From JAICQQ01 sp965651135 (GTDB taxonomy: Bacteria; Myxococcota_A; Polyangia; Polyangiales; Polyangiaceae), in contig CBFGRJ010000340.1 of assembly GCA_965651135.1 (NCBI GenBank), positions 1 to 8,079 on the forward strand: 8,079 nucleotides of DNA. The letters run 5' to 3'. The position numbers and the translations under genes are program-made. The notes beneath the pieces were generated by a model. The model did no database searches. It was not told the DNA's origin and worked only from the letters and a program-made list of their open reading frames with translations. Positions 1 through 6,143 of this stretch are shown piece by piece. Each line of letters begins with the position of its first letter. Position 1 is the stretch's first letter.

Positions 1-865
1 CGCCAGTCTCCGCAAAGCCAAGCAGCTCGAGCTCCGCCTGCATGGCATCGGCGAGATCACCAGCGCTCGCGTAACGGTCCTCCGGCTTGTGAGCCAAGGC
101 CTTTTCGATGATGCGGCTCCAGGCGGCGCCCACCGACGGGCGCGCGCGATCGGGGGCAACGAAATGCCCGTCCAACACTCGCCGCAACACCTGAGCCGGA
201 TTCTTGCCGTCGAACGGCAGCGCCCCCACCATGCACTCGTACAACAGCACCCCCAGACCGAATACATCGGAACGGGCGCTCACGTCTCCCCCCTCGATCT
301 GCTCGGGCGCCATGTGCGCGGGCGATCCGAGCACCTGACCGGTCGAGGTCACACCCTGTGCATCGAGCAGCTTGGCGATGCCAAAGTCGGTGATCTTCAC
401 TCTGACCGCGGCACCGGGCTTGCTCTCGATGAGCACGTTTTCGGGCTTCACGTCCCGATGCACCACTCCCTGCTGATGAGCATGATTGAGCCCGCGCGCG
501 ATCTCGATGCCAATGGCTGCGGCTATTTCCGCAGGTAGGTGCCCATGCTCCACCAAGACTTTGCGCAAGGTGATACCGCGAACGAGCTCGACGATCAGAT
601 AGCGCTCGGCTTCTGCCTCGTCCGAAACATCGTAGACTTCGACGATGTTCGGGTGCTTGACCTTCGCCACCGCTCTGGCTTCGCTCGCGAAACGAGCCGC
701 AACCTCGCGGTTTTCTCGGAGGTGACGGTGAATCACCTTGATCGCGACGTCCCGACCCAGGCGCTTATCGTGCCCCCGGTAAACCGTGGCCATGCCGCCG
801 TGACCGATCTCCTCGTACAAGTCGTACTTGTCGAGACTAGGCTTCGCTTCTGCCGCGACGTTCAG
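1..865 (-). CDS. Ser/Thr protein kinase (Hanks type), N-terminal part, cut at left edge
   Basis: Phosphorylates serine or threonine on unknown partners; the visible part is a nearly complete kinase domain and is cytoplasmic. Read from 865 leftward it has, in order: the glycine loop GHGGMATV (about residues 21-28), the ATP-binding lysine in VAIK (K43), the C-helix glutamate (about E62), the catalytic loop HRDVKPEN (136-143), DFG (160-162), APEQ (186-189) and SDVFGLGVLLYE in the C-lobe. All catalytic residues are present, so it should be active. The frame opens after a TGA at 871-869 and has no ATG or GTG before the first strand of the domain. The best start is CTG at 865, with GGAGG seven bases upstream; a TTG within the first strand would remove conserved sequence. 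Bacterial members usually continue after the domain with a linker, a membrane segment and sensor repeats; that part lies outside the window. Divergent from lysA. The family call is very safe, the exact start less so. Confidence 0.95.
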   Translation of the reverse strand, partial: MNVAAEAKPSLDKYDLYEEIGHGGMATVYRGHDKRLGRDVAIKVIHRHLRENREVAARFASEARAVAKVKHPNIVEVYDVSDEAEAERYLIVELVRGITLRKVLVEHGHLPAEIAAAIGIEIARGLNHAHQQGVVHRDVKPENVLIESKPGAAVRVKITDFGIAKLLDAQGVTSTGQVLGSPAHMAPEQIEGGDVSARSDVFGLGVLLYECMVGALPFDGKNPAQVLRRVLDGHFVAPDRARPSVGAAWSRIIEKALAHKPEDRYASAGDLADAMQAELELLGFAETG

Positions 866-872
866 CGGTCAT

Positions 873-877
873 CCTCC
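873..877 (-). promoter_or_regulatory. Ribosome binding site GGAGG of the kinase gene
   Basis: On the minus strand GGAGG is followed by seven bases and then CTG (865-863), ideal spacing. The ATG that directly abuts GGAGG (872-870) is too close to be served by it and opens only an 11-codon frame ending in TAG at 839-837. The site therefore favours the CTG start. Confidence 0.6.
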
Positions 878-955
878 GGACACAATGGGCGGGTCATGAT
901 GGCATGGAATCGTAGGCTATGCTCGATGGCCTGGTTATCCCACATCGACCCTACA

Positions 956-969
956 CCTGGCTAGCCGGG
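956..969. repeat. 14-bp imperfect palindrome, possible operator
   Basis: CCTGGCTAGCCGGG pairs with its own complement in six of seven positions, centred on the perfect core GGCTAGCC. It lies mid-way between the two divergent genes and next to the AT-rich patch, where a regulator site could sit. A palindrome of this length can arise by chance in GC-rich DNA, so the regulatory reading is only a suggestion. Confidence 0.2.
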
Positions 970-986
970 AGAAGTTAGCGAATTAA

Positions 987-992
987 TTGACA
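987..992 (+). promoter_or_regulatory. -35-like TTGACA upstream of lysA
   Basis: A perfect sigma-70 -35 hexamer inside the only AT-rich patch of the intergenic region, 102 bases before the chosen lysA start. The expected -10 window (about 1008-1017) reads only GC-rich or weakly similar hexamers, the best being CTCAAT at 1012-1017 with a long spacer. The same bases supply an in-frame TTG that could formally extend the lysA frame by 36 codons, but the extension looks nothing like LysA. Confidence 0.2.
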
Positions 993-1094
993 TTTTACCG
1001 ACCTCATCGAGCTCAATGGCCGCGCGTCGACAAAAGGGTGAACGCCTCTGTGCGGGGTACCGCGGCAAAGCCCGTTTTGCTATGCCGCGTGGTC

Positions 1095-2348
1095 ATGACT
1101 AGCTTTGCGCGCGACGCTCGAGGGTACGCTTGCTTGGGCGGGATGCGGCTCGACGAGCTGCTGACCCAAGCCGAGGTGGCGACCCCCGCTTACGTGTACG
1201 ATCTCGATGGTATCCGCAAGGCGGCCACCGCTTTGGAGCAAGCCTTCGGGACGCGCGATCACCTCGTGGCCTATGCGCTCAAGGCCAATGCGGCAGGCTC
1301 TATCGTGCGCACCATCCGAGCGTGTGGCGTGGGAGCTTGCTTGGTCTCCGGCGCCGAGCTTCTGGTCGCCGAAGGGGCCGGCATCGCCCCCACTCGAATG
1401 GTGATGAACGGCGTGGCCAAGGCGGACTGGGAGTTGGACCTGGCCATCAGCAAGGGCCTTTACGGCATCCAAGCCGAGTCGCTGGAAGAGCTGGAACGCA
1501 TCGCCGCCAGAGCCCGTGCGCAGAAGCGGCGCGCGCGCGTCGGCTTGCGCATCAATCCCGGCGTCGAGATCGATTCCCATTCACACATCGCTACCGGGCA
1601 CGATGCGGCGAAGTTCGGTATTCCGCGAGACCAATTGGCCACGGCCTTCGAGCGTGTGGCCGCCAGCTCCGACGAGCTCGGCTGCGTGGGCGTTTCGGTG
1701 CATGTCGGCTCGATGCTGACCCGCCCCGAGCCTTATCTCGAAAGCGCCACAGCGGTCTGCGAAGTCATCAAAGAAGCCGAGCGCGCCGGACACCGCCTCG
1801 AGTACCTCAATTTCGGCGGAGGGTTCGGCATTCAGTACGACGACCAGCCGATAGAAGCGCCCGCACGCTTCGTCGAAGCCGCCATTGGGCTGAGTGAGCG
1901 CATGGGTCTGTCGGCTCTGAAGTTGGTGGTGGAGCCCGGACGCTCGATGGTGGGGCCGCACGGCGTTCTGGTCGCGCGGGTCGTGCAACACAAGCAGGGC
2001 AAGTCACGCCAGTGGCTCATGCTCGACGCCGGCATGAACGATCTGTTACGGCCCGCTCTCTACGGTGCACGGCATCGCATCGAACCCCTGGAGCATGCGC
2101 CCGGAGCCTTGGAGTGGCGCGTCGTTGGGCCCATCTGCGAAAGCAGCGACGACTTCGGCAGCCACGCCATCGGCGAGCCTTCCGAGCACGTGGTCATTCG
2201 GGATGTCGGCGCCTATGGCTTTTCGATGGCCAGTGAGTACAACGGTCGGGCGCTCGCGAGCGAAGTCTTCGTCGATGCCGGCAAGCTGGTGCACGTCTCG
2301 AAAAGCCCCGGCTATCGCGCGTGGGTCGAGCGCCGCCTGCGCGCCTGA
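1095..2348 (+). CDS. lysA: Diaminopimelate decarboxylase (LysA)
   Basis: Cytosolic PLP enzyme (EC 4.1.1.20) that decarboxylates meso-diaminopimelate to L-lysine, the last step of the DAP lysine pathway. The 417 residues match the usual length of about 420. Fold-type III barrel marks in order: PLP lysine in YALKAN (K63), TGHDAAKFG (about 167-175), HVGS (203-206), phosphate-binding GGGFG (241-245), EPGR (280-283), DAGMNDLLRPALYGARH (from 311), the active-site GPICESSD (C348, acting across the dimer) and the PLP-contacting GAYGFSMASEYN (Y374). I chose the ATG at 1095 because the first residues, FARDARGYACLGGMRLDELL, fit the N-terminal strand-and-helix pattern of LysA that leads into TPAYVYD. ATG 1143 would lose it, and the frame upstream to TTG 987 adds unrelated sequence. 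No clear Shine-Dalgarno precedes 1095. No other dap gene is adjacent. Related arginine or ornithine decarboxylases are less likely given the CESSD and GMNDLLRPALY motifs. Confidence 0.95.
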   Translation: MTSFARDARGYACLGGMRLDELLTQAEVATPAYVYDLDGIRKAATALEQAFGTRDHLVAYALKANAAGSIVRTIRACGVGACLVSGAELLVAEGAGIAPTRMVMNGVAKADWELDLAISKGLYGIQAESLEELERIAARARAQKRRARVGLRINPGVEIDSHSHIATGHDAAKFGIPRDQLATAFERVAASSDELGCVGVSVHVGSMLTRPEPYLESATAVCEVIKEAERAGHRLEYLNFGGGFGIQYDDQPIEAPARFVEAAIGLSERMGLSALKLVVEPGRSMVGPHGVLVARVVQHKQGKSRQWLMLDAGMNDLLRPALYGARHRIEPLEHAPGALEWRVVGPICESSDDFGSHAIGEPSEHVVIRDVGAYGFSMASEYNGRALASEVFVDAGKLVHVSKSPGYRAWVERRLRA

Positions 2349-2371
2349 GAACCGTGGGTTCGAAGGCCCAG

Positions 2372-4552
2372 CTAGCGATTGTCGCGCTTGACGGCCGGCA
2401 TGCTGCTCGATGAGCTGCGCCGCTTGCGCGTGCCTGAAGGTTGCCGCACCGCCCTGAGCGAGCTCGATGAATCGAGCCGGCGGGCACCACTCCCGCGGGA
2501 CGATGGGACCGAGCGGGCGCGATAGGGTTCGCCGTCGACCATGAGCTCGACACCCAACGTGCGACAGCGGCGTGCCAAGCGATCCACGTCCACGCCGGGG
2601 GCCAGCAACAGGCCCGCAGGAGGCGAGGGATCGATGAACAGATCGGAGCTCTGCCGCCGGGTGCGAAGCAGCTCCCTGATCTCCGGATCTTCGACCCAGA
2701 GAAAACCCTGAGTTTCTACCAGCTCGGCACGGCCGATCACCGCGCTCGCTTGTGCCAGCTGACGGGCGATGGGGTCGGGCAGGCTGGCCACGACCTCGAG
2801 CCGTTGCTTGATGAGCTCGGGGTCCACGCCTGTGCTGAGCGCCAGCGACAGGGTTTGGGGGGTCAACAACACGTCGAGGTGACCGCTGACGCTTCCGACC
2901 TCGACGAATGGCGCCAGAGCCACCACGTGCCCGACGCGCGCCGCTGGTCCGATGCGCAGGGCATGCGTGTCCAAAAACCGGCTCACCTCCTGTGATTCGC
3001 TCTTGGCGGCTCCCTGCAGAAACGCGCGGCCTCGCGGTGTGATGCGAAGAAGCGGGCCAGCCACCTGCGCCGTTTCTTCGTCGGGGTCCCCAAGGTCGAC
3101 GACGCCTAGTACATGCAGGCTTTCCAGCGCGACGCGCCGCGCGATGGCGACGGGGGTCTGGGCTTCGAGATTCACTCGACCCGCCCAGCGCTCGATCAGC
3201 CGCGCCAACCCAGGCGTTCGTGTATCGGTCCTGATGTACGCCACGATGGCTTCCCAGGGCACCCATTGCCCATCGCCGAGCTCTTGAAGAGCCTCGAGGA
3301 CCATCTCGCGCACGACACCCACCGCGCTTGCCTCGCGCGCCTCACCCGAAACCCGCAGCAGCTCACCGTCCTCGCGAGCCTCGTCCCAAGCTCCCCCGCG
3401 CCTCCAGGCGCTGAAGAGGGCATGGGTCAAGTCGCGCACGTAGAGCGCGCCGGGTGGACACGCAGTGCTCATGACCGATGCATCCCACAAGCCAATCGAA
3501 CGGCTGAGGGATGCGAGCAGCGCGACCGCGGCTGGGTCCCGCCCAAAGCGCGAAGAAAATTTGCTGATCAGAGAACGCGGCGTGCCCACTCCGGCTCGAA
3601 CCTCGAGGCTCGGGTCGCGCACGCTGAGCGCCATGGCAAGCACCAGTGGTGCGGGATCTTCGGCAAAATGCGCGCGCCGCGGAGCGTGGTCTTCGTCCAG
3701 AACGAAGGCGCGCACCTGCTCGCGCTGCGCCTTGCGCTCGAGGTGGCGCTCGGCCCCGATCACGCGCGCCACCTCGGTCGGCACGACATGCCGATTCGGG
3801 TGCACCGGAATCAAGAACCCGCGCCGCTCCAAAGCGAAACCGACCCCGCGCCGCGAGGGGGTGGCGCCCGTCGCCCCCCGCAATCGCATCGGTTCTCGCT
3901 CGAGGTCGAGCAACTCTTCGGTATCGACCTCGCCACCTACTTCTTCCACCGCGTGCAGCAGCTTGCGTTCGAGAGGAGCCAGGTCCTCGACTTCTTTGGC
4001 CAGCAAGCTGGGAGAGGTCAGCACCCGCCAGGCTGGCTCCAGAGAAAGAGCAATGGGGGGCGTTGCAGGTCGTCCAAGGTAGTGAGCCGCAATACTCGCT
4101 GCTACATCCGGGTGCGATTGCGACAGGAGCGTTCGAACGCCACGAGGGTCCTCCCCGTCCCAAGACCTGAGCTGAACCATGTAGGCGATAGGCAGCAGGA
4201 GCTCCACACCATCTTCGAGGCCCCGCACGAACACCATGCCGTGCGCCACCAGCGGCTCGACCGCGGGGGGCAGCACGTCGACCCGCAAGACCCCCTGGTG
4301 TTCGGCGATTCGATACAACAGCTCGAGGGTGGGCCGCGGGAGCTGCGTGGGATCCCTGACTTCAGGTAGCATCAACAGCGCACGGGCGACCTGCGAAGGC
4401 ACGTCGATGCGCTTGGCAGCGTCGATGCGAATCCTGAGTCGTTGAATCAGCGAGTCCAACTCGCGTTTCGGCAACGCACGCAGGACTTCGATCAGCTGCA
4501 GCGCGCCGCTACCGTGGCGGGCCTCGGGAATGGTCTTGCTCTTCTTCGGCAT
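2372..4552 (-). CDS. Helicase-associated (XPB/Ssl2 N-terminal-like) domain protein without a helicase motor
   Basis: A 726-residue soluble protein, starting at ATG 4552 (MPKKSK) with no obvious Shine-Dalgarno. About 542-632 is the most family-like part: HVVALAPFVEVG, a beta-hairpin, then LLTPQTLSLALSTGVDPELI, LPDPIARQLAQA and GFLWVEDPEI. This pattern of a TP-x-(S/T)-L helix, a G-(V/L)-D turn and an L-P helix recalls the helicase-associated domain of XPB/Ssl2-like proteins (Pfam Helicase_C_3). It is followed by LLLAPGVDVDRLARRCRTLGVEL (about 650-672), like the terminal strand-helix of such proteins. The N-terminal 540 residues look like repeated winged-helix units (for example LRALPKRELDSLIQRL near the start). 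I find no Walker A or DExH motif, so it is probably not an enzyme by itself. The last 44 residues are a low-complexity, basic Ser/Arg tail with SSSS and RKRRSSSSS, perhaps binding nucleic acid. A partner XPB-type helicase may be encoded elsewhere. The family call is from remembered patterns, so moderate. The gene converges on lysA. Confidence 0.6.
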   Translation of the reverse strand: MPKKSKTIPEARHGSGALQLIEVLRALPKRELDSLIQRLRIRIDAAKRIDVPSQVARALLMLPEVRDPTQLPRPTLELLYRIAEHQGVLRVDVLPPAVEPLVAHGMVFVRGLEDGVELLLPIAYMVQLRSWDGEDPRGVRTLLSQSHPDVAASIAAHYLGRPATPPIALSLEPAWRVLTSPSLLAKEVEDLAPLERKLLHAVEEVGGEVDTEELLDLEREPMRLRGATGATPSRRGVGFALERRGFLIPVHPNRHVVPTEVARVIGAERHLERKAQREQVRAFVLDEDHAPRRAHFAEDPAPLVLAMALSVRDPSLEVRAGVGTPRSLISKFSSRFGRDPAAVALLASLSRSIGLWDASVMSTACPPGALYVRDLTHALFSAWRRGGAWDEAREDGELLRVSGEAREASAVGVVREMVLEALQELGDGQWVPWEAIVAYIRTDTRTPGLARLIERWAGRVNLEAQTPVAIARRVALESLHVLGVVDLGDPDEETAQVAGPLLRITPRGRAFLQGAAKSESQEVSRFLDTHALRIGPAARVGHVVALAPFVEVGSVSGHLDVLLTPQTLSLALSTGVDPELIKQRLEVVASLPDPIARQLAQASAVIGRAELVETQGFLWVEDPEIRELLRTRRQSSDLFIDPSPPAGLLLAPGVDVDRLARRCRTLGVELMVDGEPYRARSVPSSRGSGARRLDSSSSLRAVRQPSGTRKRRSSSSSMPAVKRDNR

Positions 4553-4628
4553 TGGTCAGCGGGTCCAACTCATGGATCGGCTCAAATTTAGACTATCAAC
4601 AAAAGCCTGAATGGGAGCGCTTGTCCAG

Positions 4629-4644
4629 GGGGCCGGGCTGCCCC
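4629..4644. repeat. Short GC hairpin
   Basis: GGGGC (4629-4633) and GCCCC (4640-4644) form a five-pair all-GC stem around a six-base loop. It has no T-run on either side, so it is not a typical intrinsic terminator. It lies about 77 bases before the minus-strand start at 4552 and could sit in that gene's promoter or leader. Chance in GC-rich DNA is a fair alternative. Confidence 0.25.
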
Positions 4645-4674
4645 ACCCCCACATCGGACCCTTAACCCGTTGAA

Positions 4675-4694
4675 ATGGTGAACAATTGTGCCAT
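4675..4694. repeat. Imperfect 20-bp dyad around ACAATTGT, possible operator
   Basis: The perfect eight-base palindrome ACAATTGT (4682-4689) is flanked by ATGG on the left and CCAT on the right, with three and one bases between. It starts at the last base of a -35-like TTGAAA (4670-4675), a position where a repressor would act on rightward transcription. The flanking asymmetry weakens the case. Confidence 0.25.
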
Positions 4695-4823
4695 GTCTAG
4701 TCGGGTTGACTCGGGCTTTCACAGCGAGCCCTCCGGTAAGAGGTATGATCAACTGCGGGTTTCTGGGGCATGCATCGGCTTTTCGTGGGCAATCGCCGGC
4801 GACCGTGTAATTTCGGCCCTCCC

Positions 4824-4837
4824 AGGCACTAGGCACT
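4824..4837 (+). repeat. Perfect tandem repeat AGGCACT x2
   Basis: Two adjacent copies of the 7-base unit end three bases before the GAGG ribosome binding site of the HD gene. The second copy spans an in-frame TAG (4830-4832) that sets the upstream limit of the HD reading frame. A repeat here could come from replication slippage or could affect initiation. Confidence 0.4.
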
Positions 4838-4840
4838 GTC

Positions 4841-4844
4841 GAGG
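4841..4844 (+). promoter_or_regulatory. Ribosome binding site GAGG of the HD gene, supports the TTG start
   Basis: GAGG is followed by six bases (CCATTT) and then TTG at 4851. In-frame TAG at 4830 leaves only CTG 4836 or TTG 4851 as starts before the conserved LRDPVHG; the spacing picks TTG. Confidence 0.55.
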
Positions 4845-4850
4845 CCATTT

Positions 4851-6143
4851 TTGATTCTGCGGGATCCCGTCCACGGTTTGGTGAGCTTCGAGTCGGAGGA
4901 GGAGTCCGTCATCCCGGCGCTCCTTCAAGCGCGCGAAGTGCAGCGCCTCAGACGCATCAGGCAGCTCGGGCTGACGAGCCTGGCGTACCCTGGGGCTGAC
5001 CACACACGCTTCTCTCACGCCCTGGGTGCGGCGCACGTCATGACACGCCTGCTGGCGCGCCTGCGCCGCCTGCACGAAGGACTGCCCTATTGGCAACGGG
5101 TCACCACCGAGCGCGCCCGGGACGCCCTGAGCGCGGCGCTCCTGCATGACCTGGGGCACGGGCCGTTCTCGCATTTGTTCGAGGAGGCGCTACCCAACGG
5201 ACCCCACCACGAAGAATGGACGGAGCGGATCACGCTCGACCCCGGCACCCAGGTTCACCAAATCCTCACGCAGTATGATCCAGGCCTGCCTCAGCGCGTG
5301 GTGGACCTCGTCCGAGGGCGCTCTCCCCTCACCTACCTGGCGCGAGCAGTGAGCGGCACGTTCGACGTCGATCGGTGTGACTACCTCTTGCGCGATGCCT
5401 ACTCGACGGGTGTCGGGTATGGCACCTTCGATCTCGACTGGCTCATCCGAAGCTTCCGCTTCGGCATCAGTACCGACGACAAGAAGGCCCCGCCGCTCGC
5501 CATCGACGGGGCCAAGGGTCTTCCCGCCATCGAATCTTTCATTTTGGCGCGCCTGTTCATGTTCCAGCAGGTCTATTTTCACAAGACGAGCCGAGCCAGC
5601 GAGTGGATGCTGGCCCGCGTCTTCGCTCGAGTCCGCACGCTGCTCATGGATGGCAGCGCCCTGGATGAAGTGCCCACGGCAGTGCGAAACATCGCGCTGT
5701 TCGGCAATACCGCGCTCGGCGAATATCTCGACCTGGACGATACGAGGCTGTTCGCGTGCTTGGCAGCCTGGCGGCACGCGAAGGACGAAACACTGAGCGA
5801 TTTGGCAGGTCGACTGTACGAGCGCAGGCTTTTCAAGACGTACGAGCTCTATGGCGATCAGGCGAAGCCGAACGCTAGGCTCGAAGCGTTCGAAATCGCG
5901 CGAGATATCGCACGCGACGCCGGGTACGATCCGGATATGTACGTTGGTTTGGACGCGCCCGCCGATACCCCGTTCGAAGACACCCATGAACCGCTCACCG
6001 TAGTTTTCCCCGACGGCAGCCAGCGCCGGCCGGCAGACGTTTCCTTCCTGCTCGGGCGCCTGAGGGGGCAGGTCCTGACGCGGGTTCGCTTGATCTTCGT
6101 TCCTGAGCTGCGCGAACGGATCGTCCAGGCGCTGATGAAATGA
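4851..6143 (+). CDS. HD-domain phosphohydrolase, SAMHD1/dNTPase-like (COG1078 type)
   Basis: A 430-residue soluble metal-dependent hydrolase of the family that includes SAMHD1 and bacterial dNTP triphosphohydrolases; such enzymes split (d)NTPs into nucleoside and triphosphate. Family marks in order: RDPVHG (4-9), QRLRRIRQLG (31-40), YPGADHTRFSHALG (46-59, metal ligand H56), LLHDLGHGPFSH (97-108, HD pair H99-D100), and FDVDRCDYLLRDAYSTGVGYG (from 171; metal ligand D174, substrate-contacting Y178). All four metal ligands are present, so activity is expected. The C-terminal 240 residues are helical, ending in a small strand-rich part (380-430) with VVFPDGS. Start is TTG 4851 behind GAGG, giving MILRDPVHG; nothing longer is possible beyond CTG 4836. 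The next gene overlaps it by four bases (ATGA), implying translational coupling. Substrate is unproven: members may act on dGTP, all dNTPs or other nucleotides, and some act in phage defence, but no defence partner is visible here. Confidence 0.9.
   Translation: MILRDPVHGLVSFESEEESVIPALLQAREVQRLRRIRQLGLTSLAYPGADHTRFSHALGAAHVMTRLLARLRRLHEGLPYWQRVTTERARDALSAALLHDLGHGPFSHLFEEALPNGPHHEEWTERITLDPGTQVHQILTQYDPGLPQRVVDLVRGRSPLTYLARAVSGTFDVDRCDYLLRDAYSTGVGYGTFDLDWLIRSFRFGISTDDKKAPPLAIDGAKGLPAIESFILARLFMFQQVYFHKTSRASEWMLARVFARVRTLLMDGSALDEVPTAVRNIALFGNTALGEYLDLDDTRLFACLAAWRHAKDETLSDLAGRLYERRLFKTYELYGDQAKPNARLEAFEIARDIARDAGYDPDMYVGLDAPADTPFEDTHEPLTVVFPDGSQRRPADVSFLLGRLRGQVLTRVRLIFVPELRERIVQALMK

Larger units (their letters stand above)
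866..1094. other. Divergent intergenic region between kinase and lysA
   Basis: About 229 bases with no supported gene; it must hold the promoters of both the kinase (leftward) and lysA (rightward). It has one AT-rich patch at about 978-998 that contains a perfect TTGACA (987-992) on the plus strand, but no good -10 hexamer lies 16-18 bases beyond it. It also holds a near-palindrome at 956-969 and a short inverted repeat GCAAA/TTTGC (1065-1069 and 1076-1080, six-base loop) just before the lysA start. Myxobacterial promoters often deviate from the E. coli consensus, so I do not assign a definite promoter. Confidence 0.5.
4553..4850. other. Divergent intergenic region before the HD gene
   Basis: A 298-base gap between the minus-strand helicase-associated gene and the plus-strand HD gene, so promoters for both should lie here. 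Locally AT-richer bases at about 4586-4602 sit where the leftward promoter is expected (minus-strand GATAGTCTAAATTTG), but no convincing -35/-10 pair is visible. Rightward there are -35-like hexamers TTGAAA (4670-4675) and TTGACT (4706-4711) and a -10-like TATGAT (4744-4749), none at proper spacing to each other. No open frame here looks coding: the small minus-strand frames crossing it resemble no family and run antisense into the HD gene. Confidence 0.5.

Noticed and set aside
89..964. Two plus-strand open frames (89-538 and 539-964)
   Set aside because: They lie antisense to the kinase gene, whose minus-strand frame carries every kinase motif; their translations resemble no family and are typical high-GC shadow frames.
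2355..2370. T-arm-like GGGTTCGAAGG and weak hairpin between the convergent stops
   Set aside because: No acceptor, D or anticodon arm surrounds it, so it is not a tRNA. As a terminator it has only four strong pairs plus two G-T pairs and no T-run on either strand.
2046..3266. A 406-codon minus-strand open frame in another phase, crossing lysA and the helicase-associated gene
   Set aside because: It spans two opposed real genes across their convergent junction, is Arg/Gly/Ala-rich and has no motif; a shadow frame.
3113..4369. A 418-codon plus-strand open frame antisense to the helicase-associated gene
   Set aside because: Composition is skewed to Arg, His, Gln and Pro with no recognisable motif, while the minus-strand frame is longer, leucine-rich and domain-like. 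Length alone is not evidence at this GC content.
4588..5174. Minus-strand open frames (4588-4848 and 4749-5174) in the intergenic region and the start of the HD gene
   Set aside because: No family resemblance, antisense to the conserved HD N-terminus, and no ribosome site; not supported as genes.
4851..6143. Reading the HD gene as part of an anti-phage defence island
   Set aside because: dNTPase-type HD proteins can act in phage defence, but none of the neighbours is a nuclease, sensor, toxin, integrase or other defence gene, and the adjacent genes look like envelope functions.
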